Assembly: GCF_037975245.1 (NCBI RefSeq)
Contig: NC_092568.1
Span: forward strand, 4,723,001-4,787,000
Source: Apostichopus japonicus
Lineage: Eukaryota; Echinodermata; Holothuroidea; Aspidochirotida; Stichopodidae
Direction: 5' to 3'
DNA: 64,000 nt
The notes beneath the pieces are model-generated. The model saw only the letters and a program-made list of their open reading frames with translations, did not search any database and was not told where the DNA came from. The translations under genes were made by a program, and so were the position numbers. Positions 22,687 through 34,494 of this stretch are shown here, one piece after another. Numbering within the stretch: the first letter of the stretch is position 1; the number at the start of each line of letters is the position of its first letter.

Positions 22687-25600
22687 GTAAGCACGATATT
22701 ATAATAAACGGTTCAATGTTATGAGATATATGATTGATCTTTGAAATATTGGAGTATTGTGGTCTTGGTATTATCGGACCCTTTGAAAATTGTCGTTTCC
22801 CGCTAGTTTTGACCATAACTTGTTATTCTCTGGTGTCCTTAATTTGTTATTTTTTTCAGTTCAATTCTTTGAATTTATTAAGTTATATTTCATACATATA
22901 GGAAACGACTTTGCATTGACGAGAAATGTATTGCTAAAACAACTCACGGCAGAATTTTGTTCAGAGTAAACAGATTACAGCAAAGAAAAGAAACATTATT
23001 ATAGTCATATTGCTCTTCTTTCACAATATTGGATTTATGAAGGAATATATTCAGGATAAATTTGATACAGACAACTGGATGGAAATGAATGTAACCTTAG
23101 AAGATTGCCATTTATTGCCTAAAATTAGTATTTTGGACGAACAAACGTTTCTTACAGGTGACATATCCGCAGTCAGATTTGAATCTCCGTAGGTATGACG
23201 ATATCACTGATTCATCCTTCAATACTTGTTAATGTTTACTCCCTATCTGCTCCCAATCTGATCTTCATCCTAGAGAAAGGCCAAAATGAGAGGATGCAAG
23301 AAGCATGGGAGAGACTTAATCATTTGGAAGTTTTGTTTAATTTATTTACTTTTATTTTGTTTGTTTTATATTATACAAACATAAGTCACTCACAAAAGAG
23401 AAATTTGCATTTAACGATATTTGAATACTCTCAATTTTATTTATCAGGGGACGTGCTCTCATGTAAATCTCAGCAGGGCCTTGAATTGCACCGACCAGGC
23501 ATCATCAACTGTAGTGTTAGTGAACATATACGCAGCTTCCTCTGGTATCTTGAGGATGGTTACCCAACAATCATAGTAGCATCGCAGGAGGATCAACAGA
23601 TCGGCACTAGAATTGGTGATCTGACGATTGCTCAGAACGGTTCCCTGATATTTAGCAACGTTTCCATGAGTGATGAAGGGAGGTATCGTTTTGACGCTGT
23701 TTTAGACGCTGGTGGCGATGTATCCACGTACATAGACGTAACTGTCGTAGGTAAGTACTTCTATGTCGATAATACATAGTGTGCCCATTCATACTCTCGT
23801 GTGAGGCTATGTACCTCAATAGCAAATCTGGGTATACCGGACATGTTCTTTTTGTCTAAATATCTGATTTTGGAACTATGGGAAATAGCGTTAAATACCA
23901 AATCACCGAAAGAATATGATATCAGGGAAAGCTGCTGTTTTCGTCAAACGTCATATTTTCTCACAATTACAGTAATCATGTTAATTAAAATATAGAAATT
24001 GAAAGAATGTGATGTCTATATAAGTACGTTATATTAGTACCACGTTAAGTCAGACAGAGTTAGCAATATGTTGAAATAAAAGCACTAATAGGCTGATTAT
24101 ATGTTTAAACAGCTTAATGATGTTTACTTTCCTAAAGTATCTTTTTCTATTTTTCTTGCTGTTAAGTTCTCACAACACAGATGTTTCCCACGATAGATGA
24201 TTGCCAGGGTGATGATTGCCGTTTGTTTTGGTATGGTGAACTCAATTTGACATGTACAATGATTGGACGACCAGCCGTAACTCTAACTTGGTACAATGAT
24301 ACTGCGGAGGCGCCAGTGACGGACGCCACTGAACAGAGTTACAAGAACCAATCCTCAGATATTTTTGTGTCTTCTTCTACCATCAATGTAAAGATAGATA
24401 TCGAAAACGTACAAAACTTGACATGTATCCCTTCTGGTTTATCAGTTTCCGAAAAGACGAAGAACGCGTCAATTCTTTTGATGGGACCTACAAATCTTGC
24501 TAATGTATACAGGGCCAAATACCTTGATATTAATGAGGACACTAGGTTTAATGAGATACTAAAAAATAGTTGTGATAGAGAAACAATGTTTATTCAAACA
24601 ACAGAACCAAGTGGCGGGACCATTAAAATGGCAGATAGATACGATGATCATGGTCCACTTGTACTTACGTCAATGTGTCCTGAGAATAATACTTACACAA
24701 GAACGTCAATTAAGTTGCTTCGTTACAAAATACCAGATGACAGTAGTGTATCATTCGTTGAACAATGTCAAAGTAAATACAACTGCATTATTGCTGCTGA
24801 CGATGGTAACGCAACCTTGTCATGCGTTGTTAATAACACTCGTCCTGCAGCAGAAATCTTATGGAAAGTATTTAACCAACATGTGTCGATTATTGAAACA
24901 TCAGCTTCCTCGTCATGTATCTTCGATTTATGCAATTCATCTGTGACTATCCGAGTTAAAGTTACCAGCTATTTCGGCCAAATCGAGTTTCCGCAATGTC
25001 TGATGTGTCTTGTTACTCTCCCGGGATCTGGGTTTAGCGACGTGTCGTCTGTTACATTACAACTGAATGGTAAGAAGATCTTACTGAGTGACAATAATTA
25101 GAGGGAATACTTAACTTAGTACTGGTCTTCCTAATATTTCTAGCTGTACATTTGCTAATGATTGTATATCCTTAACAAAGTTTCTCGATTTCCTTAAAGT
25201 GATATTCCCATGACAGGGAATATACGGCTTACACTTAAGGGAAATATTCCACACTATTAGTTGGAACCTCCATCTCAGTATCTTTTCCTTTACTCGAGAT
25301 ATGGTTTCTTGAATGAACCTATTTTGACTGGTTAAACCTCCACCTCCAGGAAGTGAACCACAGTACAGTAGGTGATATGTGATGTCATCAGATCAAATGG
25401 TCTTAAAAGCTTTTCTACGGATACTATAATCTTATTCTTTTATCCTTGTAACCTGATACATTTAGATAGCTCGATTAGCTGGCAACATTCTAGGCAGGGT
25501 TTCATTCATATGCAACTTTCTAGAAATTTTATTTTCCTCTGTGGATATATGATTGAGATAGTAACCCACATTATAAAACACTCTCTACCCAAAAGAACAT

Positions 25601-27188
25601 TTTTTTGCCCGATAACTGATGTGAAGCTATGACTTTGTATGAAAAAATTACCAATGAAAACTGGGATGATATCTTAAACCAGAATGATGATGACTGTATA
25701 TTCTTTATATTTCGAGAATTTTCCTCAACTTACTATTGTTTTCCGTTGGAACGTCACAAACCAGGTAAAAGCAAATCTTGGTGGACCAGTGGCATTTCTT
25801 AATCTGGTCGTTCCAAGCAAAAGTTTTACACAAATACATTAAGATTCAAATGACAGCAACCGCCGTGATTACGTTAGATTTCGTAGTAGACTAAATATTG
25901 GTATTAGTACGGCTTAAAGACGTCATTTTTGCTCGCTTTTAAGCGACAATATTCATACCAAACGTTATTGGAGTGTATAAAACTCAATTATAAAAGGAAC
26001 TTAACCAATCCACCAACCATTATCCTTAGAAGATACACTATAATGATATCGAATATGACGATCCCACTGATATTTGCACCATACTCAATAATTATTTGAT
26101 CAATATCGGACCATCTCTATAGCTGATCGACTACAAGATAGCTATCATTCCTTTAACGTTTTTCTTCATACTGCAAATCCTGCCAGTTTCTGCGATGCCG
26201 GATTACATATATAGTCTTATCTAATTTAAAAGTCATTTATAGCGTTTTCTAATTTCAAAGTATATAGCCAACGAATAATTTGTTATAATTTGCACTTTGC
26301 CTTTGTGTTTTTCTTTTTGCATCTTGTGCTTGTTTATTGTTGTTGTTTACTTTTCCCGTTTACCTTGTATTTGTCTATTGTTACATAAGCTAGTTATAGC
26401 TTCTTTGGATTACCCTCAACCCATTGTTTTTTAATTTAAATTCATCGATTCTTTACTTTTGAGCTGCTTAAAGGTACAGCTTGTCTCATATTTACTATTA
26501 ATACTTACTATGTCAAGCGACGATGGTTGAAATAAAGTTTTCAAATAAAAGATGAAAAATCAAAATATTTTGTAGATCAAGTTCATTAGAATTGCCATGA
26601 TAACCTTTTACATTCTTCTGTTACCAGATATTAAAAATATCACCAAATTTAAGAACAATCTGCTATGAGGATGTGGATTTACAAGGGGCTGTAGTCATAT
26701 GTTTAGAAGTATTGCACCTTCACCAACTTTAATATTGTAAAATATCAGTGTGCCCTGCATAAATTTGAAAGAAACTGTTATAAGCCCAGCCTTAGAAATG
26801 TTTGGTGAGTCCTCGGACGGATCGATTGTTCTATGTTAGTTTCAGATATTTTGTTACAACTGCGGTAAGTAATTGTTTCATCAGAACATGGCTCTGACAT
26901 TAAATAATTTGTTTATATCCAGGGACAGATAATGTGAATCCCTCATCGGATAATGTGAATCGTTCAACGGAGTCATGCACATCACCTGCTCCTTCAGAGT
27001 CACCGTCAACAACACCAAATAAAGTTAATGGAGAGTGCGTTTGTCATTGGATCATTATCAGCCTCCTCATCATCATAATTGTTATCCTAATCGTTGTGAT
27101 AGCCTATATTTTAAGGAGCCAAGCATGTAAGAGGAAAGACGGCGGAAATAAGGTACAGTACAGTAAAATTGCGCAATCAGGGGGCTGA
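22621..27188 (+). CDS. IgSF gene 1: single-pass Ig-like receptor (joined exons)
   Basis: Proposed join: 22621-22686, 23448-23750, 24167-25069 and 26923-27188. All junctions are phase 1, and the pieces total 1538 nt. With the one missing base from the unseen upstream exon they form 513 codons including the stop, with no internal stop. The predicted protein has a hydrophobic leader, one V-like Ig domain, two to three further Ig-like modules rich in N-glycosylation sequons, a Ser/Thr/Pro stalk, one transmembrane helix and a 24-residue tail with VQYSKI. A role as a cell-surface recognition receptor is inferred from this architecture. The start-codon exon was not found. A paralogue with the same exon lengths, apart from the leader, lies 24 kb downstream. 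It could also be an adhesion protein. Confidence 0.78.
23448..23750 (+). CDS. IgSF gene 1, first Ig-like domain exon
   Basis: A phase 1-1 exon of 303 nt (acceptor ttatcag, donor gtaagt) coding for one Ig-like domain. Visible strands include the B-strand cysteine (INC), the C-strand tryptophan (FLWYL) and the E-F region GSLIFSNV..SDEGRYRF. The residue where the F-strand cysteine normally sits is phenylalanine. An extra cysteine occurs near the start (VLSC), so any disulfide must be unconventional. The paralogous exon 45817-46119 has the same length and also lacks this cysteine. Confidence 0.85.
24167..25069 (+). CDS. IgSF gene 1, long extracellular exon with two to three Ig-like modules
   Basis: A 903-nt phase 1-1 exon. 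The acceptor is the AG before 'ttctcacaac', chosen because it keeps phase and matches the paralogue's better 'ttttag'. The donor is gtaaga at 25070. The first module shows LTC, TLTWYN and a second LTC. The last module shows LSC, EILWK and CLMCLV. The middle part has cysteines but no clear Ig signature. Several N-x-S/T sequons are present. Reading past the donor gives only 10 more residues before a stop at 25101. Confidence 0.85.
26531..26549 (+). promoter_or_regulatory. Tandem poly(A) signals in the last intron of IgSF gene 1
   Basis: AATAAA occurs at 26531-26536 and again at 26544-26549, between the long extracellular exon and the membrane exon. A transcript that fails to use the 25070 donor could end here, giving a form without the transmembrane exon. 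The same pair occurs in gene 2 at 50763 and 50776. Use of these signals is inferred. Confidence 0.4.
26923..27188 (+). CDS. IgSF gene 1, stalk, transmembrane and tail exon
   Basis: Starts after ttatatccag in phase 1 and ends at TGA. It codes for a Ser/Thr/Pro-rich stalk of about 40 residues, then ECVCHW and an Ile/Leu/Val-rich helix of about 22 residues, then a basic stop-transfer (RSQACKRK) and a short tail with VQYSKI. A possible donor (aag/gtacag) lies inside the tail at 27151. If used, it would remove the ITIM-like motif, so this being the last exon is likely but not certain. An AATAAA at 27832-27837 could end the transcript. Confidence 0.82.
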
Positions 27189-28616
27189 GGGGGCAAAGAG
27201 TTCGAGTGCGGGGGGGTTGCATGCGATCGGTTCAGTCACTTTAGGTACTTTAGCAATACGCCCCTTCCCAAACACTTGAATAATGGTAACGGTACTGTCA
27301 TGTTTGTTTACCAAATTTGAACAGTTTAATCCTGATTTCCGTCCTCTAATTTGTTGAAGGGATCGTCCAACTAAAAATATGAACTTGATGTATTGTAGCG
27401 AAAGTCAAGCACGTAGCCAGGATTTCATCTTAGGGGGAGGGGCGGATTCAAATGATTGACCTGTCAAAGAATACGCTGCGCGCTATCTGATTGGGGTCCA
27501 GGGGCCCGCTATAGAGTCCCTATACAATATGGTGGACTTTAGAGGCTTCAGAGCTTTCAAATATTATCCAATCGCTGGAGACTTTAGCCATGTAAAATTG
27601 TATTCAAATGATTCAAGTACCGTAGTTAATATCTCACTCAAAATGGCAGCTAATTCTAGGATGGCCTAGTCTAATCCATGACACTGTGGCAGTAGCCAGT
27701 AAAACAAAACAAACAGTACGATGGTGTCACGGTTTGATATCAGTTTGATGTCTACAGCCTACAGCAGGGTTGCAATTTTTCTGTAACACAACCGGTCAAA
27801 ATATAAAGATTAAAGCTGGCCAAATCGAGTGAATAAAGTCCCAAAACTGTACTTTTGTTCGATTTCTGCTCCTGTATACGTAACCATACAATTTGTTAAT
27901 TTGCATTCCTTTTCTATATGGTTACTCTATGTAGGCTACCTACAACGATAGCTTAAACATACTGCTATGCTTTGAAATCTAGTTTTAGTCATAAATGGGA
28001 ATGAGATGTTCCAATTTCCACATTTCTCAAACTTTGTGTGAGATCTCTCTACGTTCTTCTCCAAATTCTATCCCGCTCATGGTCCCTTTTTTCTCTCTCT
28101 CTCTTTATTTTCACACTTTCTCTCTCTAAACTTCCACCGACCTCTCCCCCTCCCTCTCTCTTGCTTTTCTCTCATTCGGGGGTGGGGGGGGGGTGAGCAA
28201 AGTCACTATACCCTTAGCTGATAACTTTAAGAGCTCTGTTCTTATACTGTTTACAGTACATAAGGTATCGGTCACACTTCGTTCACCAAATCCTATAAGT
28301 ATTTTCCTTATAATTGGACGATTCATGTTTTTCAGTAAAATTTCTTAATTACCGAATCTAATTTAGAATTTAAAATAAATTTAATAATTTAAAAAATCAA
28401 AAATGCTTTTGCAAGGGGATTTGACAATTGGGTTCACTTTTTCGGAGTCATTTTGGTCTGGACTATTCTGTCAACAGTACTGTTTAAGCAAATTCTCTGT
28501 CTATGATTTACTATAATTATAATTTAAATAAATTTGTATATGAAGCTTCATTGACTTAGGCTTCATTCATTCAGCCTTTGCCCAGGGCCATAGTCCATCG
28601 GCTTTATTACATTAAT
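27189..28616 (+). other. 3' flank of IgSF gene 1, no further exon recognised
   Basis: Probable 3' untranslated region followed by intergenic DNA, duplicated almost exactly at 51421-52848. It contains a decayed hAT-like end near 27412-27500 ('cacgtagccaggatttc' with a G-rich run) and a CT-rich tract at 28080-28170 next to a poly-G run. Confidence 0.5.
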
Positions 28617-30436
28617 CGGCTTAACTGTATCGTCGTTGGAAAATAAAATATTTCGGTTAGGCCTCTTCTAACTCATACAGACCGATCAGTCTGTATGAGT
28701 TCACGTGTGCGATGTTGAAATTACGTAATATATCATACTGTAATATATCATACAGTAAAATATCAGATTAACTTCGGACGGTCGATATAAACGATGGTAT
28801 AAACTTATATACATACACATGATATAACAAGCATAGTGGCTGGTTATCTCGTTGGTTAGTATACAAATAATGAATGGTTATGAGTGCAATAGTGCAAATA
28901 TTTCATGAGTTGAAAGATGGAATGTTCCATTCAACGAGGCGCAGCCGAGTTGAATGGAACAAATTACATCTTTCAACGAATGAAATATTTGCACTATTGT
29001 ACGAGTGGAAACCACTCATTATTTGTTTTATACAACACCTTCAAATTTGGATATAATTTGATGTAAAATGCACTCAAGCAACAGATTGTTTTAAACAGAC
29101 TGGTTTCTCTGCTCTCCTACCATTGAAAAAGTGCTATCAAGAAATTATAACACATGGTTCTATTTCATAGAGTGCAATAGACCGGATTTTGCATGCAATC
29201 GACGAGCAATTGACCAATCAAATGGCCGGAATATAATTAGGTGATGTAGAGTGTGTGTAGAGTGAGTGTGGCGAGGGGAAGTGGATGGTAGAAATCAAAA
29301 TATTAGGATAATATTTAAGTTGACACTTAATTTGCTAGTATTAATTTAAGAATTCCCATCAATTGAGGATTAGCGTCAACCGCGAAATGGTTTAACTAAG
29401 TCTTTAAATGCATTTTGTAACTTTCGTCCAATATTTCTTGTTGCCCACCAATGTCATTTGAAGGCAAGTGGGGGGGGGGGGAGGAGGGGCAAGACATTTC
29501 ATTGGGGACACAGCCCCTCACCCCTGCTGGTAACGCCACTTGCATTTACGCTGACGGCAAACTACAATAATAGAGGCACAAATATTGTAAAATATGTTGC
29601 TACGAAGATCGTTGCAACACTGTTCATGTTTCGTGGGGTTCGCTCTACCCCCTCTCCCACTCTCGGACTTCGGTCAGCGAATGTAGGATTACATAAACAG
29701 CTGCAAAATGCACACACCTACACATCTATGGAAATTTATGAGCAACGTACTTAAATAATCGTCTCAATATATGTATACCCTTAATGTACCATGTGACTAT
29801 AGCATCCGGAATAGTGTTAACAGTAGAATGCTCCCCTCCCTCACCCCATCCCCTCCAGCATGATGTGACAACAATATTTTGTCGTAAATAACGAGACATA
29901 TAAATTTTGATCTCTATAATCTTGATAAATTTCAACTAAATTAAGAAAATGTGTTTAGCTCTATATTCTGTTACAGGTTGTATTTACAGCCATCCATGGA
30001 AGGCTATGTAACCCTTGTCTTATTCAATCAGTTTTCAGCCCTATTTTGTTTGTTTAGATTGTAGAAACGGAGTCCGAAGAGGGGAAAGAGATGATTGCAA
30101 AAAAGACACAAGAAACGGAATTTGCTGACAACAATGAGTAACCATCACTTCGACTTCACTTATTTTAGCCCGTGTATATACCTAAAGCGTGACAAATGGT
30201 GGAGGAATGGGGCAGAGCTTTTTCTAAAACGGATCACCGAGGCGAGAATACATATATTCATGGACGTGATAAAACCAGCACCCTGTTAATGTTATATACT
30301 GTTGTGGAAGATTTTAGGAGAGCGTTTAAAGGTAATATTACCCGATAAGTTATGACGTATTACCTCCGGTCTAAAACCAGATAATTAGAGAATATTAGAA
30401 AGAAATGATTGAGTCAGATCAGATCACACCCGTTTA
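28617..30436 (+). repeat. 3'-flanking duplication unit, copy B (truncated)
   Basis: Homologous to 1-1368 with moderate divergence and to 52849-54669 with near identity. Homology ends abruptly at 30436, whereas copies A and C run on together. It holds the hairpin-bearing insertion absent from copy A. Confidence 0.88.
28864..29026. repeat. Long hairpin (fold-back) repeat, copy in unit B
   Basis: An imperfect inverted repeat of about 160 bp. Its arms run from 'caaataatgaatgg' to 'gttccattcaac' and back, with a loop around 'gaggcgcagccgag' near 28940. The hairpin lies in a segment of roughly 400 bp (about 28857-29264) that is missing at the same place in copy A (around position 220). It is therefore probably an inserted fold-back MITE. 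Both strands could form a long stem in RNA. Confidence 0.85.
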
Positions 30437-30802
30437 GACAGCTCAAGCGACCACGGTCGTACTGACTATGAAAGCCCGATTTGTTGTCTTACCTTTTCCC
30501 GATGTTCATGAGAAACATAGGTCACAAAACACTTTCTCCTCCTCTGAGTTCATGCATATCATACACGATCACTGATTTCTTCGTTATTATTTTTGTTATC
30601 CCGTGAGTGGATCGGTAAAACACAACGATGCAGCAAAGCACCAGCAATGCAAAGTTTCAACTTCAATTAAAATCTCGATTTGCTACTATTGGTGAAACTG
30701 TCTGGATCGTTTAAAGGAACTGAGTATAGGGCACAATATGTTTACAAACAGACGAGGCATAAATAGGCCTCCCAAATTATCTTCTATATGTAGGGATACA
30801 TA

Positions 30803-30803
<1 letters not shown>

Positions 30804-30893
<90 letters not shown>
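30804..30893. repeat. (TA)n microsatellite
   Basis: A TA tract of about 90 bp with a CATACATA interruption. It sits at the 3' end of a minus-strand tRNA-like repeat. Confidence 0.94.
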
Positions 30894-30894
<1 letters not shown>

Positions 30895-31172
30895 GAAAAC
30901 GTAATGAGAAGGAAAACCCAGAACAGTGAAAAAACTTCCAGCCTCCACCGGGATTCGAACCCGGGCCTCCCGCTTTGTACGCAGACACCCTAAACAACTA
31001 GGCTATGGACGCTGATTGTATGTCCAGAGGTTCGAAACCGGTAAGGAAGGTCGTAATTTCACTGTAGGCGTTTGACACCTGTATCGAACAATCCTAGTTC
31101 TGTTTTTGGTGACATTTTGCCTTACTCAAGAGATCAAACATGATGCTAACCAACTCGAAAATCATTTGTGAT
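30894..31172 (-). repeat. tRNA-like interspersed repeat, second full copy
   Basis: Closely matches 4563-4846 along its whole length. The tRNA-like core is at 31012-30941, with an intact B-box (GGTTCGAATCC) and a slightly damaged A-box. The (TA)n tract is again directly at the 3' end. Confidence 0.78.
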
Positions 31173-31258
31173 TCCTAAAGCCGGATCTCGAAAGAGATAC
31201 TTTGAACAGACTTTATGTTAATGAATGGAGGTAAACGACAAAGGCAAATGAATATATA

Positions 31259-31320
31259 TAAATGAAAACGTAATGAGAAGGAAAATCCAGAACAGTGAAA
31301 AAAATTCCAGCCTCCAACCT
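31259..31320 (-). repeat. tRNA-like interspersed repeat, 3' fragment
   Basis: Only the tail and the first bases of the core are present ('gtaatgagaaggaaaatccag' region followed by 'cagcctcca'). It abuts the + strand copy at 31321, giving a head-to-head junction. Confidence 0.65.
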
Positions 31321-31455
31321 CAGGACATACAATCAGCGTCCATAGCCTAGTGGTTAGGGTGTCCGCGTACAGAGCGGAAGGCCCGGGTTCGAATCCCGGT
31401 GGAGGCTGGAAGTTTTTTCACTGTTCTTGATTTTCCAACTCATTACGATTTTCAT
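31321..31455 (+). repeat. tRNA-like interspersed repeat, + strand copy with intact core
   Basis: Contains the best tRNA-like core (31336-31406), a T6 run just after it (31412-31417) and the common tail 'ttttccaactcattacgat', then (TA)n. The 5' unique part is truncated. Confidence 0.78.
31336..31406 (+). tRNA. tRNA-like core (SINE-derived, probably not a functional tRNA)
   Basis: A 71-nt cloverleaf can be drawn. It has a 7-bp acceptor stem with one G-G mismatch, a D-arm, a perfect 5-bp anticodon stem (TCCGC/GCGGA) around the 7-nt loop GTACAGA, a 4-nt variable loop and a perfect T-stem (CCGGG/CCCGG) around TTCGAAT. A-box and B-box match the polymerase III consensus, and a T6 terminator follows. 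The anticodon would be ACA, which is not the normal cysteine anticodon. The same core recurs inside several longer repeats, so it is best read as part of a SINE. Confidence 0.5.
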
Positions 31456-31456
31456 T

Positions 31457-31531
<75 letters not shown>

Positions 31532-31532
31532 G

Positions 31533-31607
<75 letters not shown>
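31456..31607. repeat. (TA)n microsatellite
   Basis: A TA tract of about 150 bp with short GTATATG interruptions, at the 3' end of the + strand tRNA-like repeat. Confidence 0.94.
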
Positions 31608-31609
<2 letters not shown>

Positions 31610-34494
31610 CTCTAACAAGTTAAAACTGAATTAAATTTCAAGAAAATATTTAAAATCACGGATATAAAGTTTCTATTTTTTAATCGCCCTACCATATTTC
31701 ATGAGATTGAAGCGATTTCGTTAACATGGTAACACTAACAATCAGAACCTTTGTTCATCATCTACTAAAGCTAGCTAAGATAACTAAATCCGTTCTCTAT
31801 TGTAGAGCTCCGAAAAAAAAATAACAGATAACATTGCCCCACTTTTCGGTCGCAGCCTCACAGTTTACGGACTGTCGATTAAATCTCACCGATGCAGTTT
31901 TACTTTGTGCATGCCGATCGTTTCTCGGGAAAGTTTTGCAGTTTTGTCTAGGTTGCCTGTGTATTGTTTATTAGACCAAAATACTGTATTACATTTTTCT
32001 ACATCATATCAGGCAGCTGAACCCCGGAGTTGTGCCACATTCGATGTACGTCAAGTCTCGTTAATAATTAAAACGTAAGTCACGCCTCATTAATAAATAA
32101 AAAGTAATCATTGGACACACATAACCACCCACACACACTCACAATATATTTGCGCTGCTCTATAGTTATCGTAAGTAACTATACCGTTGGTTTGTTTCCA
32201 GTATGTTATCAGTGAATGGTACGCAATGGAAAGAAACGTAACTTATTCTGTTAAAATTAAAATCAATTTAACTAAGTAACAATAGCGCAAAAGAGCACAG
32301 AAAAACAAATCTTTAAAAAAAGAAACAAAACAAAAACGTCAACCACTTCTTTGAGAAAACTTACAAAGTCTAAAAGAAATGTATGGACTTTATAGGTCTT
32401 TAATAAAAGTGAGTTGATTTACTCAGTTACTTAGCTTGGTTACTTTCGTCGTTCATATACTGTTGCTTAAAAGGGTTTACATCCTTTCGGTTTTTAGTAC
32501 AATACTTGACCCAAAGTTGATATAATATGACGACCTGAAGATGAATGTCGTGAGGTACCTACCCATAATCATTTGCTTTATAAGAAACATGCTAATTCAT
32601 TGTCCCATCCCGCTCTCCATAAAGAAATAATTCAGAACATATATAACCCAAAGTACTTTGTTCCGGAAGGGGTGGGGGAGGGGATAGGAATATGTGGTGA
32701 CTTTACAGAGGTGCAATGTTAGTCAATCTTAACATTTTCGCCTTCCTAATTCAACATTTTGATATTTTGTCCATACCAGCCCTTTTCATTTATTTTTTAA
32801 GCTTTATTTGCAGTATTCTTATTTGGCTCTCCGCTTTCCGCACCCCATTACCACCCAGCCCTTGCCTCACCCGTGGGTTATAAACTAAGGTCAAATAAAC
32901 ACGGATGTAAACGATAAATTTAAGTTTCACCATTAACATAATGTAACATAATTCTATTGTATATCAATACATGAATATGCATTACTTTCACATTCAAGGT
33001 ATATTATAACTATATATATATGATAAGGATTGAAAGATAAAAAAAGGGGGAAAGATGGAGTATATCAACATAAATTTAATTGAAACCCCTTTCTATATAC
33101 ACTATTAGCCTTTGAAGAATATTCAGGCCTTTTGGATAATATCATGTGTAGCAATATGTTCCTCTTGCAAGAGAACTGGGTATATTGAGAGCGGATCCGT
33201 CGATTCGTTGTTTGGTGCCCGTTGTTCTTCGTTGTTTCGATGTTTCGTTGTTTCGATTCGTTGGTTTTCGTGCCCAGGTTCCTTCTTGTGTGAATGTTCT
33301 CTAAAAGTATTCTAATAACCCTGTTGAAGAAGATCCTGCTAGGATCAAAAGGTCATGCCTACTAAATTGTTATGAAATAAATACATTTGGATTATGTGAG
33401 TGGCAACGACAACGTACCAAAGCTATAATCAATTTTTAATCAATGGTGTAACTATTTTCACAAATAGATATCAAGATAGAGATATTGTTAACTGAATTTC
33501 ACAACAATTTTACAAGGTAATAATATAAATGATAGGGCTCCTTGATTTAGTACGTTGACACATAGTCTTCCCTATATATGCCTTGTATAGGAATCTGACC
33601 ACATGGTCACTTATGTCGGCCAAGTCAGTCTACCCCGTCCCCACCACCCCTTGCAAATAAATGATTCAATACATATGTAGATGCCAATGCTAATCGCCGT
33701 CGTTTTCGTATTGTCTTCATGAAAACGTCTCGTTACCTCACCCCGATAGGATGGGGGGGGGGGGCACTTTTCAGTGAGGGCCCTGAGGGGAGAGGGAGGG
33801 TATGCAGATCGATTCCGATCAAGTGGTGAAGCTATCAGGTGGTGGAGCTAGATGGAACTGTTGGCCGAATGTCCCCGATATCAATGAAATATAGATGCAA
33901 GGAATTAACGCAAACAGTGTTGTTTTCATCATTTTGTGTGATCACCCTTACGTTTATGAGTGTATAGAGTCACGCTGATTTTGGTTCAGATTTGAGATCA
34001 TGGGTTCGGTTAAGCCGAGTAGAGAAGGGTCGGAAGTGGTAGGGAATCACAATGCTTGCTTGAATTGATTGCAGAAGTGCCCTTTTTTGTAATAAAAAGT
34101 GCCTTTTCCATTGTTTTGTAATTTGTAAGAGTCATTATGTTGGAACTTAAAACAATGGAAATTTAAAAAGTACACATTGTTGAAAAACAGTCAAATACTG
34201 GTACAAAATACACAAAGGATCCACTTTGTCATAACGGTTTAAGGTAACGTTGTCGTTTTCCCTCTCAAATGAACTAAGTCACATGTCCTATCACCGCCTC
34301 TAGAAGTGTATCCCCCACTCCCCAAGATTGAACCCATCTAAAATCTATGTATGGTTTGATTAAAGCTTTCGTCGCCTAAATCTGCAAAAACCATGCAAAT
34401 ACAGCAAATAACCGTGGCGACAATTACCATGAAAGATAAAGTAAACAAACACATATCAATCCTAATAGCCGATTGCTTCCATATATTGCTATTG
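31608..34494. other. Unassigned spacer
   Basis: No exon or known domain was recognised. There is an irregular 'ttcgttgttt' tandem repetition at about 33196-33275, and 'gaagaagatcctgctaggatc' type hairpin sequence near 33326-33350. There are also poly-G runs near 32670 and 33750. Confidence 0.5.

Larger units (their letters stand above)
25742..30436 (+). repeat. Near-identical 4.7-kb duplicate block, copy 1 (IgSF membrane exon plus 3' flank)
   Basis: From just after a T-run at 25738 to 30436, the sequence matches 49974-54669 essentially base for base at an offset of 24232-24233. The only difference noticed is one base in a poly-G run near 28180. Left of the block the two copies are clearly diverged. 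Right of it they lose homology abruptly at 30436/54669. The block holds the last IgSF exon, the end of the preceding intron and about 3.2 kb of 3' flank. Recent gene conversion, recent duplication or an assembly artefact could each explain it. Confidence 0.93.

Noticed and set aside
31336..31406. Functional tRNA-Cys gene
   Set aside because: The anticodon would be ACA, the acceptor stem has a mismatch, and the same core recurs in a longer repeat family. It is retained only as a tRNA-like SINE core.
33320..33355. Hammerhead ribozyme-like sequence (tgaagaagatcc..ggatcaaaagg)
   Set aside because: A stem is visible, but the conserved CTGA(T/A)GA and GAAA core bases are not all present, so a ribozyme is not supported.
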